Of a DNA stretch of 35,278 nucleotides, positions 27,132 through 34,172 are shown one piece after another; the stretch's first letter is position 1, and every line of letters begins with the position of its first letter. The notes below the pieces were generated by a model. The model saw only the letters and a program-made list of their open reading frames with translations. It searched no databases and was not told where the DNA came from. Both the position numbers and the translations under genes were made by a program. The DNA is from an uncultured Eubacteriales bacterium (GTDB lineage: Bacteria > Bacillota > Clostridia > Christensenellales > Aristaeellaceae): contig USCR01000008.1 in assembly GCA_900553295.1 (NCBI GenBank), forward strand, positions 1-35,278, given 5' to 3'.

Positions 27132-27132
27132 T
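27104..27132 (+). promoter_or_regulatory. Promoter of the sigma/anti-sigma pair
   Basis: TTGCCT (27104-27109), exactly 17 bases, perfect TATAAT (27127-27132). The predicted start near 27139 rules out in-frame ATGs upstream (27086, 27131) as the sigma-factor start. Confidence 0.75.
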
Positions 27133-27190
27133 GTATAAAAAGAAGAATGGAAAGCACCTCAAAAGCAGCATTGCCAGGCGGAGGGATAGG

Positions 27191-27826
27191 ATGATACGTG
27201 ACTTGAACGCCCATCAAATGATAGAACTATACGGCGCCGTGCTCCCAATGGCGGTGCTGTTGGTGCGCGATGACGACGACCGGGCCTTTTTGAGCGAGAC
27301 GTACCTGCAATACAGGGCGCTCATGTACAAGATTGCCAGCGACTATTTCAAGCCCGATGCGCAAGCAATTGAGGAAGTCATGAACGAAGCTGTGGAGCGC
27401 TTGTGCCGGTATTGCGAACAAATCCGTGCGGTACCGTGTAACAAAAGGCCCGCTTATCTGGTCAGGTTAGTTGAGAACGTTTGCCGCACGCGGCTTCGGC
27501 GCCTGATGCTGGAAAAGGATCATTACGCGTTTTCCCTGGACGACGCGCAAAGCGAGCCCTTACCAGCCCAGGAAAATGTTGAGGAGACCGTGTTCAGCCA
27601 TTTTTATGCGGAGGAATTGCTGGCAATGTTGGACCGGCTGAACGCCAGGGACCGGGAGCTGATTTATATGCGCCATGTGGACCGAATGAGCTACGCCGAA
27701 ATGGCAAAAGCATTGCACATGAAGGAAGGCACAGTACGAACCGCGCTCCTGCGGGCCAAGCAGCGGCTCAAGGAAATCGACATCAAAGAGAAGGAGGCGA
27801 GCCAACATGAGCCGGGAGACCGTTAA
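27191..27826 (+). CDS. ECF-type RNA polymerase sigma factor
   Basis: The 211-residue protein has region 2 near residues 35-110 and a clear region 4 at the end: LNARDRELIYMRHVDRMSYAEMAKALHMKEGTVRTALLRAKQRL, a helix-turn-helix that reads -35 elements. ATG 27191 follows GCGGAGGG and is downstream of the predicted transcript start. Its 3' end overlaps the next gene by 20 bases, and that gene encodes a membrane protein with an N-terminal cytoplasmic region, so it is likely held inactive by it. The signal and target promoters are unknown. Confidence 0.88.
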   Translation: MIRDLNAHQMIELYGAVLPMAVLLVRDDDDRAFLSETYLQYRALMYKIASDYFKPDAQAIEEVMNEAVERLCRYCEQIRAVPCNKRPAYLVRLVENVCRTRLRRLMLEKDHYAFSLDDAQSEPLPAQENVEETVFSHFYAEELLAMLDRLNARDRELIYMRHVDRMSYAEMAKALHMKEGTVRTALLRAKQRLKEIDIKEKEASQHEPGDR

Positions 27827-28577
27827 GGAACCTATGGAGGAAAGCCTGCAGGACAAGGCGTACGATCTCCTGGGAGACATGCTGGTGGAGCGGAATACCG
27901 CCCGGTATATGCAGGAGCTGGAAGAAGACGCAGCCCGCGGGGGAGATACGGAAATGGAAGCGTTTTTTGCCCGGCAGGATCAGGAAAATTTGAAGAAGAT
28001 ACAGACATACGCTCGAAAGCAGCGGAACCGGCGGTTCCTTGGGCATACGCTGCCCCGCATGGCGCAGGTAGCGGCGGTGATCATCGCTCTTGTGTCGCTG
28101 GCGGGAGGCGTTGCCGTAGCGACGAGCCAGGCCGTTCGGGTGCAGGTCATGAAGCTGCTGCTGCATGTGGAGGAAAAATATACGGAGCTGAGCCTGGTGG
28201 AAGATGAAGCCGCGTCCTTTGATGTTCCGGCGGAATGGCAGGGCAGCAGCTTCCCGGCGTATATCCCAGAGGGGATGCAGCTGGAGCAGGTGCTGTCAAT
28301 TCCCGATTATCATTTGGCAGAGTATCGCTCGGAATCCACTGGAGAAATCTGCATGAGTTTCTCTGAAGCTGGCGAGGGTGCGTCCATGAATATCGATACA
28401 GAGGATGCAACTGTCCGTGCTGTGATGTTTCAGAATCACCAGGGGTATATTGCGGTGAAAGAGAATGCGGTTCACGTATTCTGGTCCGATGGTTTGCACT
28501 ACTACATTGTGTCTACCAACGAAATTGGTGAGGATGAAACTATGCAAATTTCACAAAGTGTAACAAAAATTCGATAA
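27807..28577 (+). CDS. Membrane-anchored anti-sigma-type protein (DUF4367-like)
   Basis: The 256-residue protein has a cytoplasmic N-terminal region (about 1-78, acidic then basic: RKQRNRR), one transmembrane helix (about 84-105, VAAVIIALVSLAGGVAV) and an extracellular C-terminal part that contains the DUF4367-like pattern PAYIPEGMQLEQVLSIPDYHLAEYRS. Such proteins, next to ECF sigma genes, hold the sigma factor at the membrane and release it on a signal. The 20-base overlap with the sigma gene and a GAAGGAGG site show coupling. The signal is not known. Confidence 0.85.
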   Translation: MSRETVKEPMEESLQDKAYDLLGDMLVERNTARYMQELEEDAARGGDTEMEAFFARQDQENLKKIQTYARKQRNRRFLGHTLPRMAQVAAVIIALVSLAGGVAVATSQAVRVQVMKLLLHVEEKYTELSLVEDEAASFDVPAEWQGSSFPAYIPEGMQLEQVLSIPDYHLAEYRSESTGEICMSFSEAGEGASMNIDTEDATVRAVMFQNHQGYIAVKENAVHVFWSDGLHYYIVSTNEIGEDETMQISQSVTKIR

Positions 28578-28599
28578 TTTTAGAAATAGTGTAACAAAA
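28557..28599 (+). repeat. Direct repeat AGTGTAACAAAA, two copies 31 bases apart
   Basis: Identical 12-base words at 28557-28568 and 28588-28599, the first ending the anti-sigma gene, the second overlapping the -35 of the next gene. The spacing is three helical turns. It may be an operator or an ECF -35 motif (TGTAAC-type). Confidence 0.6.
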
Positions 28600-28620
28600 G
28601 TGTCCCTCCTATGGTCTAAT
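28591..28620 (+). promoter_or_regulatory. Candidate promoter of the binding-protein-like gene
   Basis: GTAACA (28591-28596) and an extended -10 TGGTCTAAT (28612-28620) with an 18-base spacer. The -35 lies in the second copy of the direct repeat, so the sigma factor may control it. Confidence 0.45.
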
Positions 28621-28650
28621 TTAATGAATACGAAAAGGGGAGGGACTATA

Positions 28651-30036
28651 TTGAGTAACCTGAGAAAACTTCCCGTGATTTCGATGGTAACAGCGATTAT
28701 ACTATGCACTTGCATTGCGCCATCGGTTGCAGAAGTGCTTAGTTTTTCACCAGGCGTAAATATGGACAATGTATCGACTGCCTTCCTGCAAGAGCATCCA
28801 AATGTTGAGCTGATAACAGATGGTATATGGTACGATACAACATCGGAGCTAGTCGGTGCTATGCTGACACGTTCTTTTCAAGGTGATATTTTCGCTTTAA
28901 ATACCATGGCCAAAGACCTATCCATTTTATACAAGCATGGATATTGTTTGGACTTGTCCTCAAGCAGCATTATCTCCGAAGCCATCGCACGGATGCATCC
29001 CGCCATTGCGCAGCAGGTAATGTTTGATGGTGGAATCTATGGTGTACCCACCATGATATCCTTTAACTTTCAAATTGTCCATGCAGCGTCATGGGAGGCG
29101 TGTGGCTATACGGATGCGGATGTGCCTCAATCCTTTCCGCAACTGCTATCCTTCCTCGACGGGTGGTGTGACCGCCTGGAAAAGGAAGGAAACGCGGAAT
29201 ATCGAAGCTTTGGTGGTTTCGATGTGTTTTACTCACCTTCCAGTTATACCCAGCTGCTTCTCGGTTATCTGATTGATGAGGTTGTGTTACAGAGCAACTA
29301 TGCAAACGTCCCAGTAAATTTCGATGAAACGACAATGGTTCCACTACTGGAAGAATGTAAGCGAATTGGCGAGCGGCTCTATGAAACGGAGGCGCCTATT
29401 ACGAGCGTGTACGGAGGAGGCGCACCGTTATTCACTTCCCTTGTTCAGCTACAATGGCCTGAGCGTATGGAAGAAGTCATGTTTTTCAGGCTCGATGATA
29501 ATCAGCCCAAGCTAATCCAAGCAGATTTATCGATAAGTGCGCTTTACGCTGGAGCAGAAAACCCTTCACTGGGGATCAGTTACCTTGAAAAACTAGTGGA
29601 AACCCCTGAGGAAGCAATTAGCTATGATCAGGTCATGTTGTATCAGGATGCAGAGCCAAAACTGGATCCCAACAATCAAAAAGCAATGCAAAGCTATAAC
29701 GAAAAAATTGATGAGCTGACAAAACAGCTTGCTGAGGAAACGCTCAGTGATAGTGATCGGGAAGCCCTGAAGCTAGAGCTGGAGGAATATCAGCTGCGTT
29801 TGGAAGCGTGTTCGGAGGAATCCAAGCAGTATCTTGTTTCTCCTACTCAGCTGGAAAGTTATCATACCTATGTAGGACAGTTGTTCTTTCCCAAGCCCAA
29901 TGTATTCAACAGTTCAGCAAATACTTTGGACATGAAACAACAACTGATACAGCGGTATGCGGGTGAACAACTGACAGCGCAACAATTTGTAGCAGAGCTA
30001 AATCGTGTGGTAGAAATGGCACAATTGGAAAACTGA
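28651..30036 (+). CDS. Secreted extracellular solute-binding-like protein with C-terminal coiled coil
   Basis: The 461-residue protein begins with a signal peptide (SNLRKLPVISMVTAIILC..., cleavage near VAEV). The middle resembles family-1 solute-binding proteins (GDIFALNTMAKDLSILYKHG, YGVPTMISFNF). There is no proper lipobox, so it may be free. A coiled coil follows near residues 345-395 (NEKIDELTKQLAEETLSDSD). No ABC transporter is adjacent, so transport is not shown. The start is TTG 28651, six bases after GGGGAGGG; an upstream ATG at 28624 lies before the ribosome site. GC content is lower than before 28 kb, a sign of acquired DNA. It may be a target of the nearby sigma factor. Confidence 0.75.
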   Translation: MSNLRKLPVISMVTAIILCTCIAPSVAEVLSFSPGVNMDNVSTAFLQEHPNVELITDGIWYDTTSELVGAMLTRSFQGDIFALNTMAKDLSILYKHGYCLDLSSSSIISEAIARMHPAIAQQVMFDGGIYGVPTMISFNFQIVHAASWEACGYTDADVPQSFPQLLSFLDGWCDRLEKEGNAEYRSFGGFDVFYSPSSYTQLLLGYLIDEVVLQSNYANVPVNFDETTMVPLLEECKRIGERLYETEAPITSVYGGGAPLFTSLVQLQWPERMEEVMFFRLDDNQPKLIQADLSISALYAGAENPSLGISYLEKLVETPEEAISYDQVMLYQDAEPKLDPNNQKAMQSYNEKIDELTKQLAEETLSDSDREALKLELEEYQLRLEACSEESKQYLVSPTQLESYHTYVGQLFFPKPNVFNSSANTLDMKQQLIQRYAGEQLTAQQFVAELNRVVEMAQLEN

Positions 30037-30200
30037 CGACAAAATACGCAGGAAAGCCTGAAAGGCCGACTGCATCACTCGCAGAGGAAGCAGACTGCAA
30101 AAGAGCAAAAACTGGTTCAGCGATATGCGAGAAAGTAACGGAAAGCGGGCGCAATCCTCGCTTGCCCTTTCTTCCAATAACAAAAAAGGAAGGTGAGTGC
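30037..30200 (+). other. Gap with imperfect hairpin between two secreted-protein genes
   Basis: Contains an imperfect GC stem near 30137-30170 (GGAAAGCGGGCG... against CGCTTGCCCTTTC) and no gene. It may terminate the upstream transcript. Confidence 0.4.
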
Positions 30201-30395
30201 ATGAAAAAGGGATTGCTTCTCCTGGCGATCCTGTTGTTCCTGTTCACCGCATCCGCCTATGGGGAAGAAGCCATTCCCGAGCGGTATCTGCCCATCCTGG
30301 AGGCATGGGGCGCAACGGACGGGGAGTCTTTGAAATACAACGCATTGCTTGCTGGTACAATGCGTATGTCAGCAGTGTACCGGTACATCTGCTGA
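30201..30395 (+). pseudogene. 5' remnant of a secreted protein
   Basis: ATG 30201 follows AAGGAAGGTGAG and opens a signal peptide (MKKGLLLLAILLFLFTASAYG, cleavage near YGEE) and about 40 mature residues, then stops. A different frame carries on with YNAYVSSVPVHLLTMYGRG for about 20 codons, which suggests a frameshift near 30350 or a truncation by the insertion that follows. The original product is not recognised; it is not the start of the permease found downstream. Confidence 0.65.
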
Positions 30396-30963
30396 CCATG
30401 TACGGACGGGGTTGAGAAAAGGGAGCACCTGCCTTAACATGGGTATATCACGGGGACTGAAAGTGGCACAATTGCTTGCTGGGTTTCCAGATGGAATTAC
30501 CCTTTACGTAGACCGTCCGTTCGTCCCGCAGGAGTATCAATGTTTTAGCTGGTTGGGTACGGCCCCGTCCGTTTACCTGTGTAACTTACGCGCCTGTTGG
30601 CTCTTGCATCAGGATGAATCAGTTCCCCTCAACGAAGGAGGTATGGAAATGGATATTGTGCCGGTTGCCGGAATTGATGTCAGTAAAAGATTCAGTGATT
30701 TATGCATTCTCTCTCCAGAAAACCAGGAGTTCTCAGCCACACGCATCTATCATGACAAGACGTCCATGGATCGGGCAAGAAATCTACTCCTCAAAGCTCA
30801 AGTCGAATTTGGGCATGCTCCGGTGATTGTTATGGAATCAACTTCACACTATCACCTTGTCTTGTATCAGTATTTTTCAAAAGCCGGGTTTGAAGTCCTG
30901 GTTATCAATCCCCTGCAGAGCCATGCTCTGAGGAATGTAAACGTCAGGAGGATCAAGAATGAT
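30396..30963 (+). mobile_element. IS110-family remnant (left end plus first third of transposase)
   Basis: The 253 bases at 30396-30648 hold no gene and precede a transposase start, as the left-end non-coding region does in IS110 elements. The transposase part has PVAGIDVSKRFSDLC (the first catalytic Asp), VIVMESTSHYHLVLYQY (the catalytic Glu) and LVINPLQSHALRN. The rest of the transposase and the right end are missing; the sequence changes abruptly to a permease near 30960. Outer boundaries are estimates. Confidence 0.75.
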
Positions 30964-31665
30964 ATGCGTACCAGCAATGACGGTCTTGAAGTCGTGACGC
31001 AGGTTACGCTCCCGGTCGGTGGCTTTGTGCCAACGGCCTATCGTTGGGCATCGGAAAGTATCGCACCAAATATTTATGTTTCGAATGAATTGCTATTGAA
31101 GCTCATACCGGATGCTCAGCCTTATTCTGTACAGTTTAACGTTTCCGATGATCAGGAGCGCAGCGTTTATGATACGCTTACAGCTGTAATTGCGGCATCG
31201 TCCACCATGCGTCTTTCCTCACGAATCCAAGCCAAGGAACGCCTGCGGCAAATGCAAAGCGTTCTCTATCTTCTTGGAGGGGGCATTGCCGTTCTGCTTG
31301 GCTTTGTCGGGTTGCTCAATTTTGTGAACATTCTTTCCGCGAGCATCGTTCGTAGAAAGGTTGAATTTGCGATATTAGAAAGCATCGGAATGACCAAGCG
31401 CCAGTTGCGTCAGCAAGTCATCTATGAAGGTGCAAGCTATGCGATCATTGCCATTCTCCTCTTTAGCACATTGGGCACCACGCTGACCTTGATTCTGTTG
31501 AACGTATTCTCCTCACAGGTGAGCTATGCCCTGTGCCGATATCCTGTGCTTCCCACTCTGTTGATTGTGATTGCATTGATTCTCCTGAGCGCGGTGATTC
31601 CGACAATTTTGTTTCAATGCAGCCGTAAAACCTCTTTAATTGATCGCTTGCGAAGTGTTGAATAG
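30649..31665 (+). pseudogene. In-frame fusion of IS110 transposase N-terminus and FtsX/MacB permease C-terminus
   Basis: One open frame of 338 codons joins two unrelated parts. Residues 1-104 are the start of an IS110 transposase (see GIDVSK and MESTSHYH). From about residue 106 (MRTSNDGLEVV) it is the 3' half of an ABC permease: an extracellular stretch with YVSNELLLKLIPDAQPYS, then three to four helices with LYLLGGGIAVLLGFVGLLNFVN and EFAILESIGMTKRQLRQQ, the FtsX/MacB signature, ending in SLIDRLRSVE. ATG 30649 follows AAGGAGG. An AGGAGG at 30946-30951 could start the permease part at ATG 30964. The permease N-terminus and its ATPase are not in the window. Probably a deletion scar with a chance reading frame. 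Confidence 0.8.
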
Positions 31666-31680
31666 ATCAGGAGGGAGCGT

Positions 31681-31902
31681 ATGGAAAATAGAATTATCGC
31701 GCTGGTTGCAGAACACCTTCTGAATGAGCAGTTTCGTTCAAAAAAACAAATGGCCAATGCGCTCGGTCTCCAATATAGAACCCTACTGAACGCCTTTTCT
31801 GGCAAATGCAGTTCCCGATGCTATGAGAAAGTGCTTAATGCTACCTTACGATATTGTGTGAAGAATGGGATCAAGTTAGACTCGGTCATAAAAGAAATAT
31901 AA
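31681..31902 (+). CDS. Small helix-turn-helix protein
   Basis: The 73-residue protein reads MENRIIALVAEHLLNEQF and then SKKQMANALGLQYRTLLNAFSGK, a likely Cro/XRE-type helix-turn-helix, with a basic C-terminus. A good GGAGGG site precedes the ATG, 15 bases after the permease fragment. It may regulate the neighbouring element or the original permease operon; the target is unknown. A terminator-like hairpin follows. Confidence 0.7.
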   Translation: MENRIIALVAEHLLNEQFRSKKQMANALGLQYRTLLNAFSGKCSSRCYEKVLNATLRYCVKNGIKLDSVIKEI

Positions 31903-31908
31903 CGCAAA

Positions 31909-31953
31909 GCAGTGAGATGTTTCATTGCATGTCAGATCTCACCGCTCTCTTTT
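31909..31953 (+). terminator. Terminator-like hairpin after the small HTH gene
   Basis: GCAGTGAGAT (31909-31918) pairs with ATCTCACCGC (31936-31945), with a G·T pair, followed by TCTCTTTT. Confidence 0.6.
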
Positions 31954-32029
31954 GGGCTTTGAGGGAGTCATCTGTTTGATAGCGTAGGAGTCAAAGAATA
32001 ACTTGCAATCCGCCGCCCGTGGAGTGATA

Positions 32030-32064
32030 GATAGACCCCCCGACCAAGAAAAAGGAGGTCTATC
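32030..32064 (+). promoter_or_regulatory. Hairpin that covers the ribosome site of the next gene
   Basis: GATAGACC (32030-32037) pairs with GGTCTATC (32057-32064), and this arm includes the AAGGAGG ribosome site of the gene at 32068. Translation may depend on opening of this stem. Confidence 0.55.
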
Positions 32065-32067
32065 ATC

Positions 32068-32343
32068 ATGAACACATTGGAAAGCATCCTCAAGGAACTT
32101 ATCTCAGCCCGCGTAGAACAACTTACCCATGATGCGGAGCAGCATCCCGACTGCATCAAAGTCAAGGAACAAATGCTACCACTCCGCACTAAGGCCGAAC
32201 AGCTCATGGGCGAAGATGATGCGGAGGAACTGATCAGCATGGCGCGCAGCTGCGACATTCCTGTCTATGAGTATTGCTACCTCGCCGGGCTGGTGGACGG
32301 AATGCACCTCAAGGAGACGCTGGAACAGCTGAAAACGCCCTGA
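32068..32343 (+). CDS. Small helical protein, integrative-element type
   Basis: I do not recognise a named family. The 91-residue, acidic, all-helix protein (MNTLESILKELISARVEQ...) has a heptad-like pattern. It resembles in style the short proteins found on clostridial integrative elements. AAGGAGG is four bases from the ATG and lies in a hairpin. Downstream is a MITE and then a SprT-like gene. Confidence 0.65.
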   Translation: MNTLESILKELISARVEQLTHDAEQHPDCIKVKEQMLPLRTKAEQLMGEDDAEELISMARSCDIPVYEYCYLAGLVDGMHLKETLEQLKTP

Positions 32344-32913
32344 TTCAATCTTTTCGCGCAACTCACATGATCACCACAGCAGGGGGTAAAATAAAGAACG
32401 GACGAAGGAGAGCTGAAAAGTCCTCCCACGCCTGTTTGGGTGTCTGGAATATACGGTTTTTGGTCTATGGTTTAGCGAGACACAGCCGGAAAGGCCTTGC
32501 TGCAAGGTTTTTGGCCGTCAGGGGATAAAAGAAATCTACCAGCCTTTGTATCAAAAGCTGGTCAGCGTGTCGAAAAAGTCCGCCTGCGGCGTCCTTTTCC
32601 GAGTATTTGCACTGTTTCCCTCTCGGCTCTATGAGCCTCCCGGGCGGGAAACAGTGTAAGGAAACCTTGCTGCGCAAGGCTTCCGAATCCGCCGCACATG
32701 TCGCCGGATTCGGATTGCATTTGGAGGGCTGCGGCCCTCCAAACCTCCCGGATGGGTTTTTTGACAGTCTGACCAGCCTTTGTATCAAAAGCTGGTACTT
32801 ATTATGGAAGACTCGGCAGGACTACAGTGGAATCTTTGTCTCCTTTGCCCACTTGAAAGATATGTTTAAAAGGATAAGCTGTGAGCACATCAAAGCAAGG
32901 GAGGCCCACAGCA
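32344..32913. other. Gene-free stretch holding a MITE
   Basis: 570 bases with no gene; the frames seen here are translations of the repeat at 32539-32795. Several hairpins, including CACTGTTTCCC/GGGAAACAGTG (32610-32620 and 32646-32656), lie inside it. Confidence 0.6.
32539..32795. mobile_element. MITE-like element, 257 bp, imperfect inverted ends, TA flanks
   Basis: The two ends (32539-32578 and about 32756-32795) are inverted copies of about 40 bases with few mismatches; each contains CCAGC...GCTGGTCAG and then TGTC with an A-run. TA lies directly outside both ends, the duplication expected of IS630/Tc1-mariner-type movement. No transposase lies inside, so it would need one in trans. Inner hairpins are listed under 32344. 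Confidence 0.65.
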
Positions 32914-33570
32914 ATGCTGAGCGTATCTGAAATCGTAGCCAAGACCGAGGCCATGTTCGACCTTTTCAACCATCACTTCTATAATGACGAGCTTACCCGC
33001 CCGGCCATCACCGTATCTCCGGATGGCGGGCGTGGAGCTTATGGCTGGTGCAGTGTATATGAAATCTGGCAGGCTAGTGGTGAGGCGTACCGGGAGATCA
33101 ATATCTGCGCCGAGTACATCGACCGGCCCATCGGCGAGGTGGCGGCGACTATGCTCCACGAAATGGCGCACCTCTACAATCTAACCCATGAGATCAAGGA
33201 CGTCAGCAACAACGGGTACTACCACAATAAGAAATTCAAGGAAACCGCTGAGGCTCATGGCCTGCACATTGAGCACCACGCCACTTACGGCTGGACGATC
33301 ACGACATTGAGCGAAGAAACCGCCGAATGGCTGGCTCAGCAGCCCGGCATGAAGGATATAACAGCCAGCCGCAAAACGGTGCTCCAGATCAAAACCAAGT
33401 CTGAGGATGACGAGGGCAGCGAAACGACCACGACCATTAAAGGCGGGCGCAGCACCAGTAAGAATCGCAGCATCAAGTACGTCTGCCCGCATTGCGGAGC
33501 CATCATTCGAGCCACGCGGCAGGTCAACGTAGTATGCGGCGACTGCGACGTACCCTTTGAAATCGCCTGA
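32914..33570 (+). CDS. SprT-like zinc metalloprotease-type protein
   Basis: The 218-residue protein carries the SprT core: MFDLFNHHFYNDELTRPAIT at the start and the zinc motif HEMAH at His82-Glu83-His86, then a further His in YYHNKKFKE. A C-terminal zinc ribbon is CPHCGAI and CGDCDVPF. SprT/Spartan-type proteins can cleave proteins cross-linked to DNA, but clostridial members on mobile elements have no proven role. ATG 32914 follows AAGGGAGG by nine bases; a GTG at 32881 lies before that site. It looks like element cargo. A terminator follows. Confidence 0.85.
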   Translation: MLSVSEIVAKTEAMFDLFNHHFYNDELTRPAITVSPDGGRGAYGWCSVYEIWQASGEAYREINICAEYIDRPIGEVAATMLHEMAHLYNLTHEIKDVSNNGYYHNKKFKETAEAHGLHIEHHATYGWTITTLSEETAEWLAQQPGMKDITASRKTVLQIKTKSEDDEGSETTTTIKGGRSTSKNRSIKYVCPHCGAIIRATRQVNVVCGDCDVPFEIA

Positions 33571-33581
33571 TCCACACGCAA

Positions 33582-33608
33582 GCGCCAGTCGAACGGCTGG
33601 CATTTTTT
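33582..33608 (+). terminator. Terminator after the SprT-like gene
   Basis: GCCAG (33584-33588) pairs with CTGGC (33597-33601), followed by ATTTTTTA. A short stem, so moderate strength. Confidence 0.6.
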
Positions 33609-33620
33609 ATTGACCACAAA

Positions 33621-33696
33621 CGCCCACCAACCGCGCGTTTTTTTCGTCGGCTTGGGGAACCACCCCTCGCTGTCATAAAAACGCGGTTAGTGGGCG
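33621..33696. repeat. Large inverted repeat
   Basis: CGCCCACCAACCGCG and the following GTTTTT (33621-33643) are an inverted copy of AAAAACGCGGTTAGTGGGCG (33677-33696) with two differences, separated by about 33 bases. The right arm forms the 3' end of the minus-strand gene at 33673. It could be a terminator, an element end or an att-like site. Confidence 0.7.
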
Positions 33697-34014
33697 CGTA
33701 GTGGCCTGCTGTTCCAACGGTTTATCCATTGATGGCTGCTGTGGCCCATCGGGCAAAAGTACAGCCAAGATCACCTGTGCTCCAAGGCGAAAACCTTTGA
33801 CGAAATCAGCCGCCTTTGAAAGGCTGGCCAGGTTGCCACAGGCCATGGCGTAAGCCCGCAAGGTATCGTGATGTTCGGACAGGAGCAGCGTTTGCAAATC
33901 TTCCGCCAGCTTTACAACTTCGGATAAAGTCTCGTCGTATTGGCTGCCCTTCGGGTACGTCTGCTCGCTTACGGATAAGCGCCCATAGTAAATATCTTCA
34001 ATGATTTTTTGCAT
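33673..34014 (-). CDS. Small helical protein, DUF6809-like
   Basis: The 113-residue protein begins MQKIIEDIYYGRLSVSEQTY and has a helical core with GFRLGAQVILAVLL, a pattern I associate with DUF6809, small proteins of unknown function common in clostridial mobile elements; the assignment is from memory. ATG 34014 follows CCGGAG by eight bases; the upstream extension lacks the pattern. The C-terminus (RPLTAFL) is coded by one arm of the inverted repeat. It is transcribed opposite to its neighbours. Confidence 0.65.
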   Translation of the reverse strand: MQKIIEDIYYGRLSVSEQTYPKGSQYDETLSEVVKLAEDLQTLLLSEHHDTLRAYAMACGNLASLSKAADFVKGFRLGAQVILAVLLPDGPQQPSMDKPLEQQATTRPLTAFL

Positions 34015-34172
34015 GATTTCAACTCCGGACAGACAGTAGCATAGGGCATAGCTGAAACCAATAGATAAACAAAAAATTTGAAGAAAAGCACGGTGAAGCC
34101 TTGTATATTGACCACCCGTGCGTAAGCTGTGACTCAGCCGCAAGGCACGCTAATATATTGGAGGTATACATC

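Noticed and set aside
32465..32788. Minus-strand 107-codon frame
   Set aside because: Lies across the MITE and its inverted ends; a translation of a repeat, without a ribosome site.
32539..32800. Repeats that could look like a CRISPR array
   Set aside because: Only two copies, inverted with respect to each other and 230 bases apart; no spacers or cas genes.
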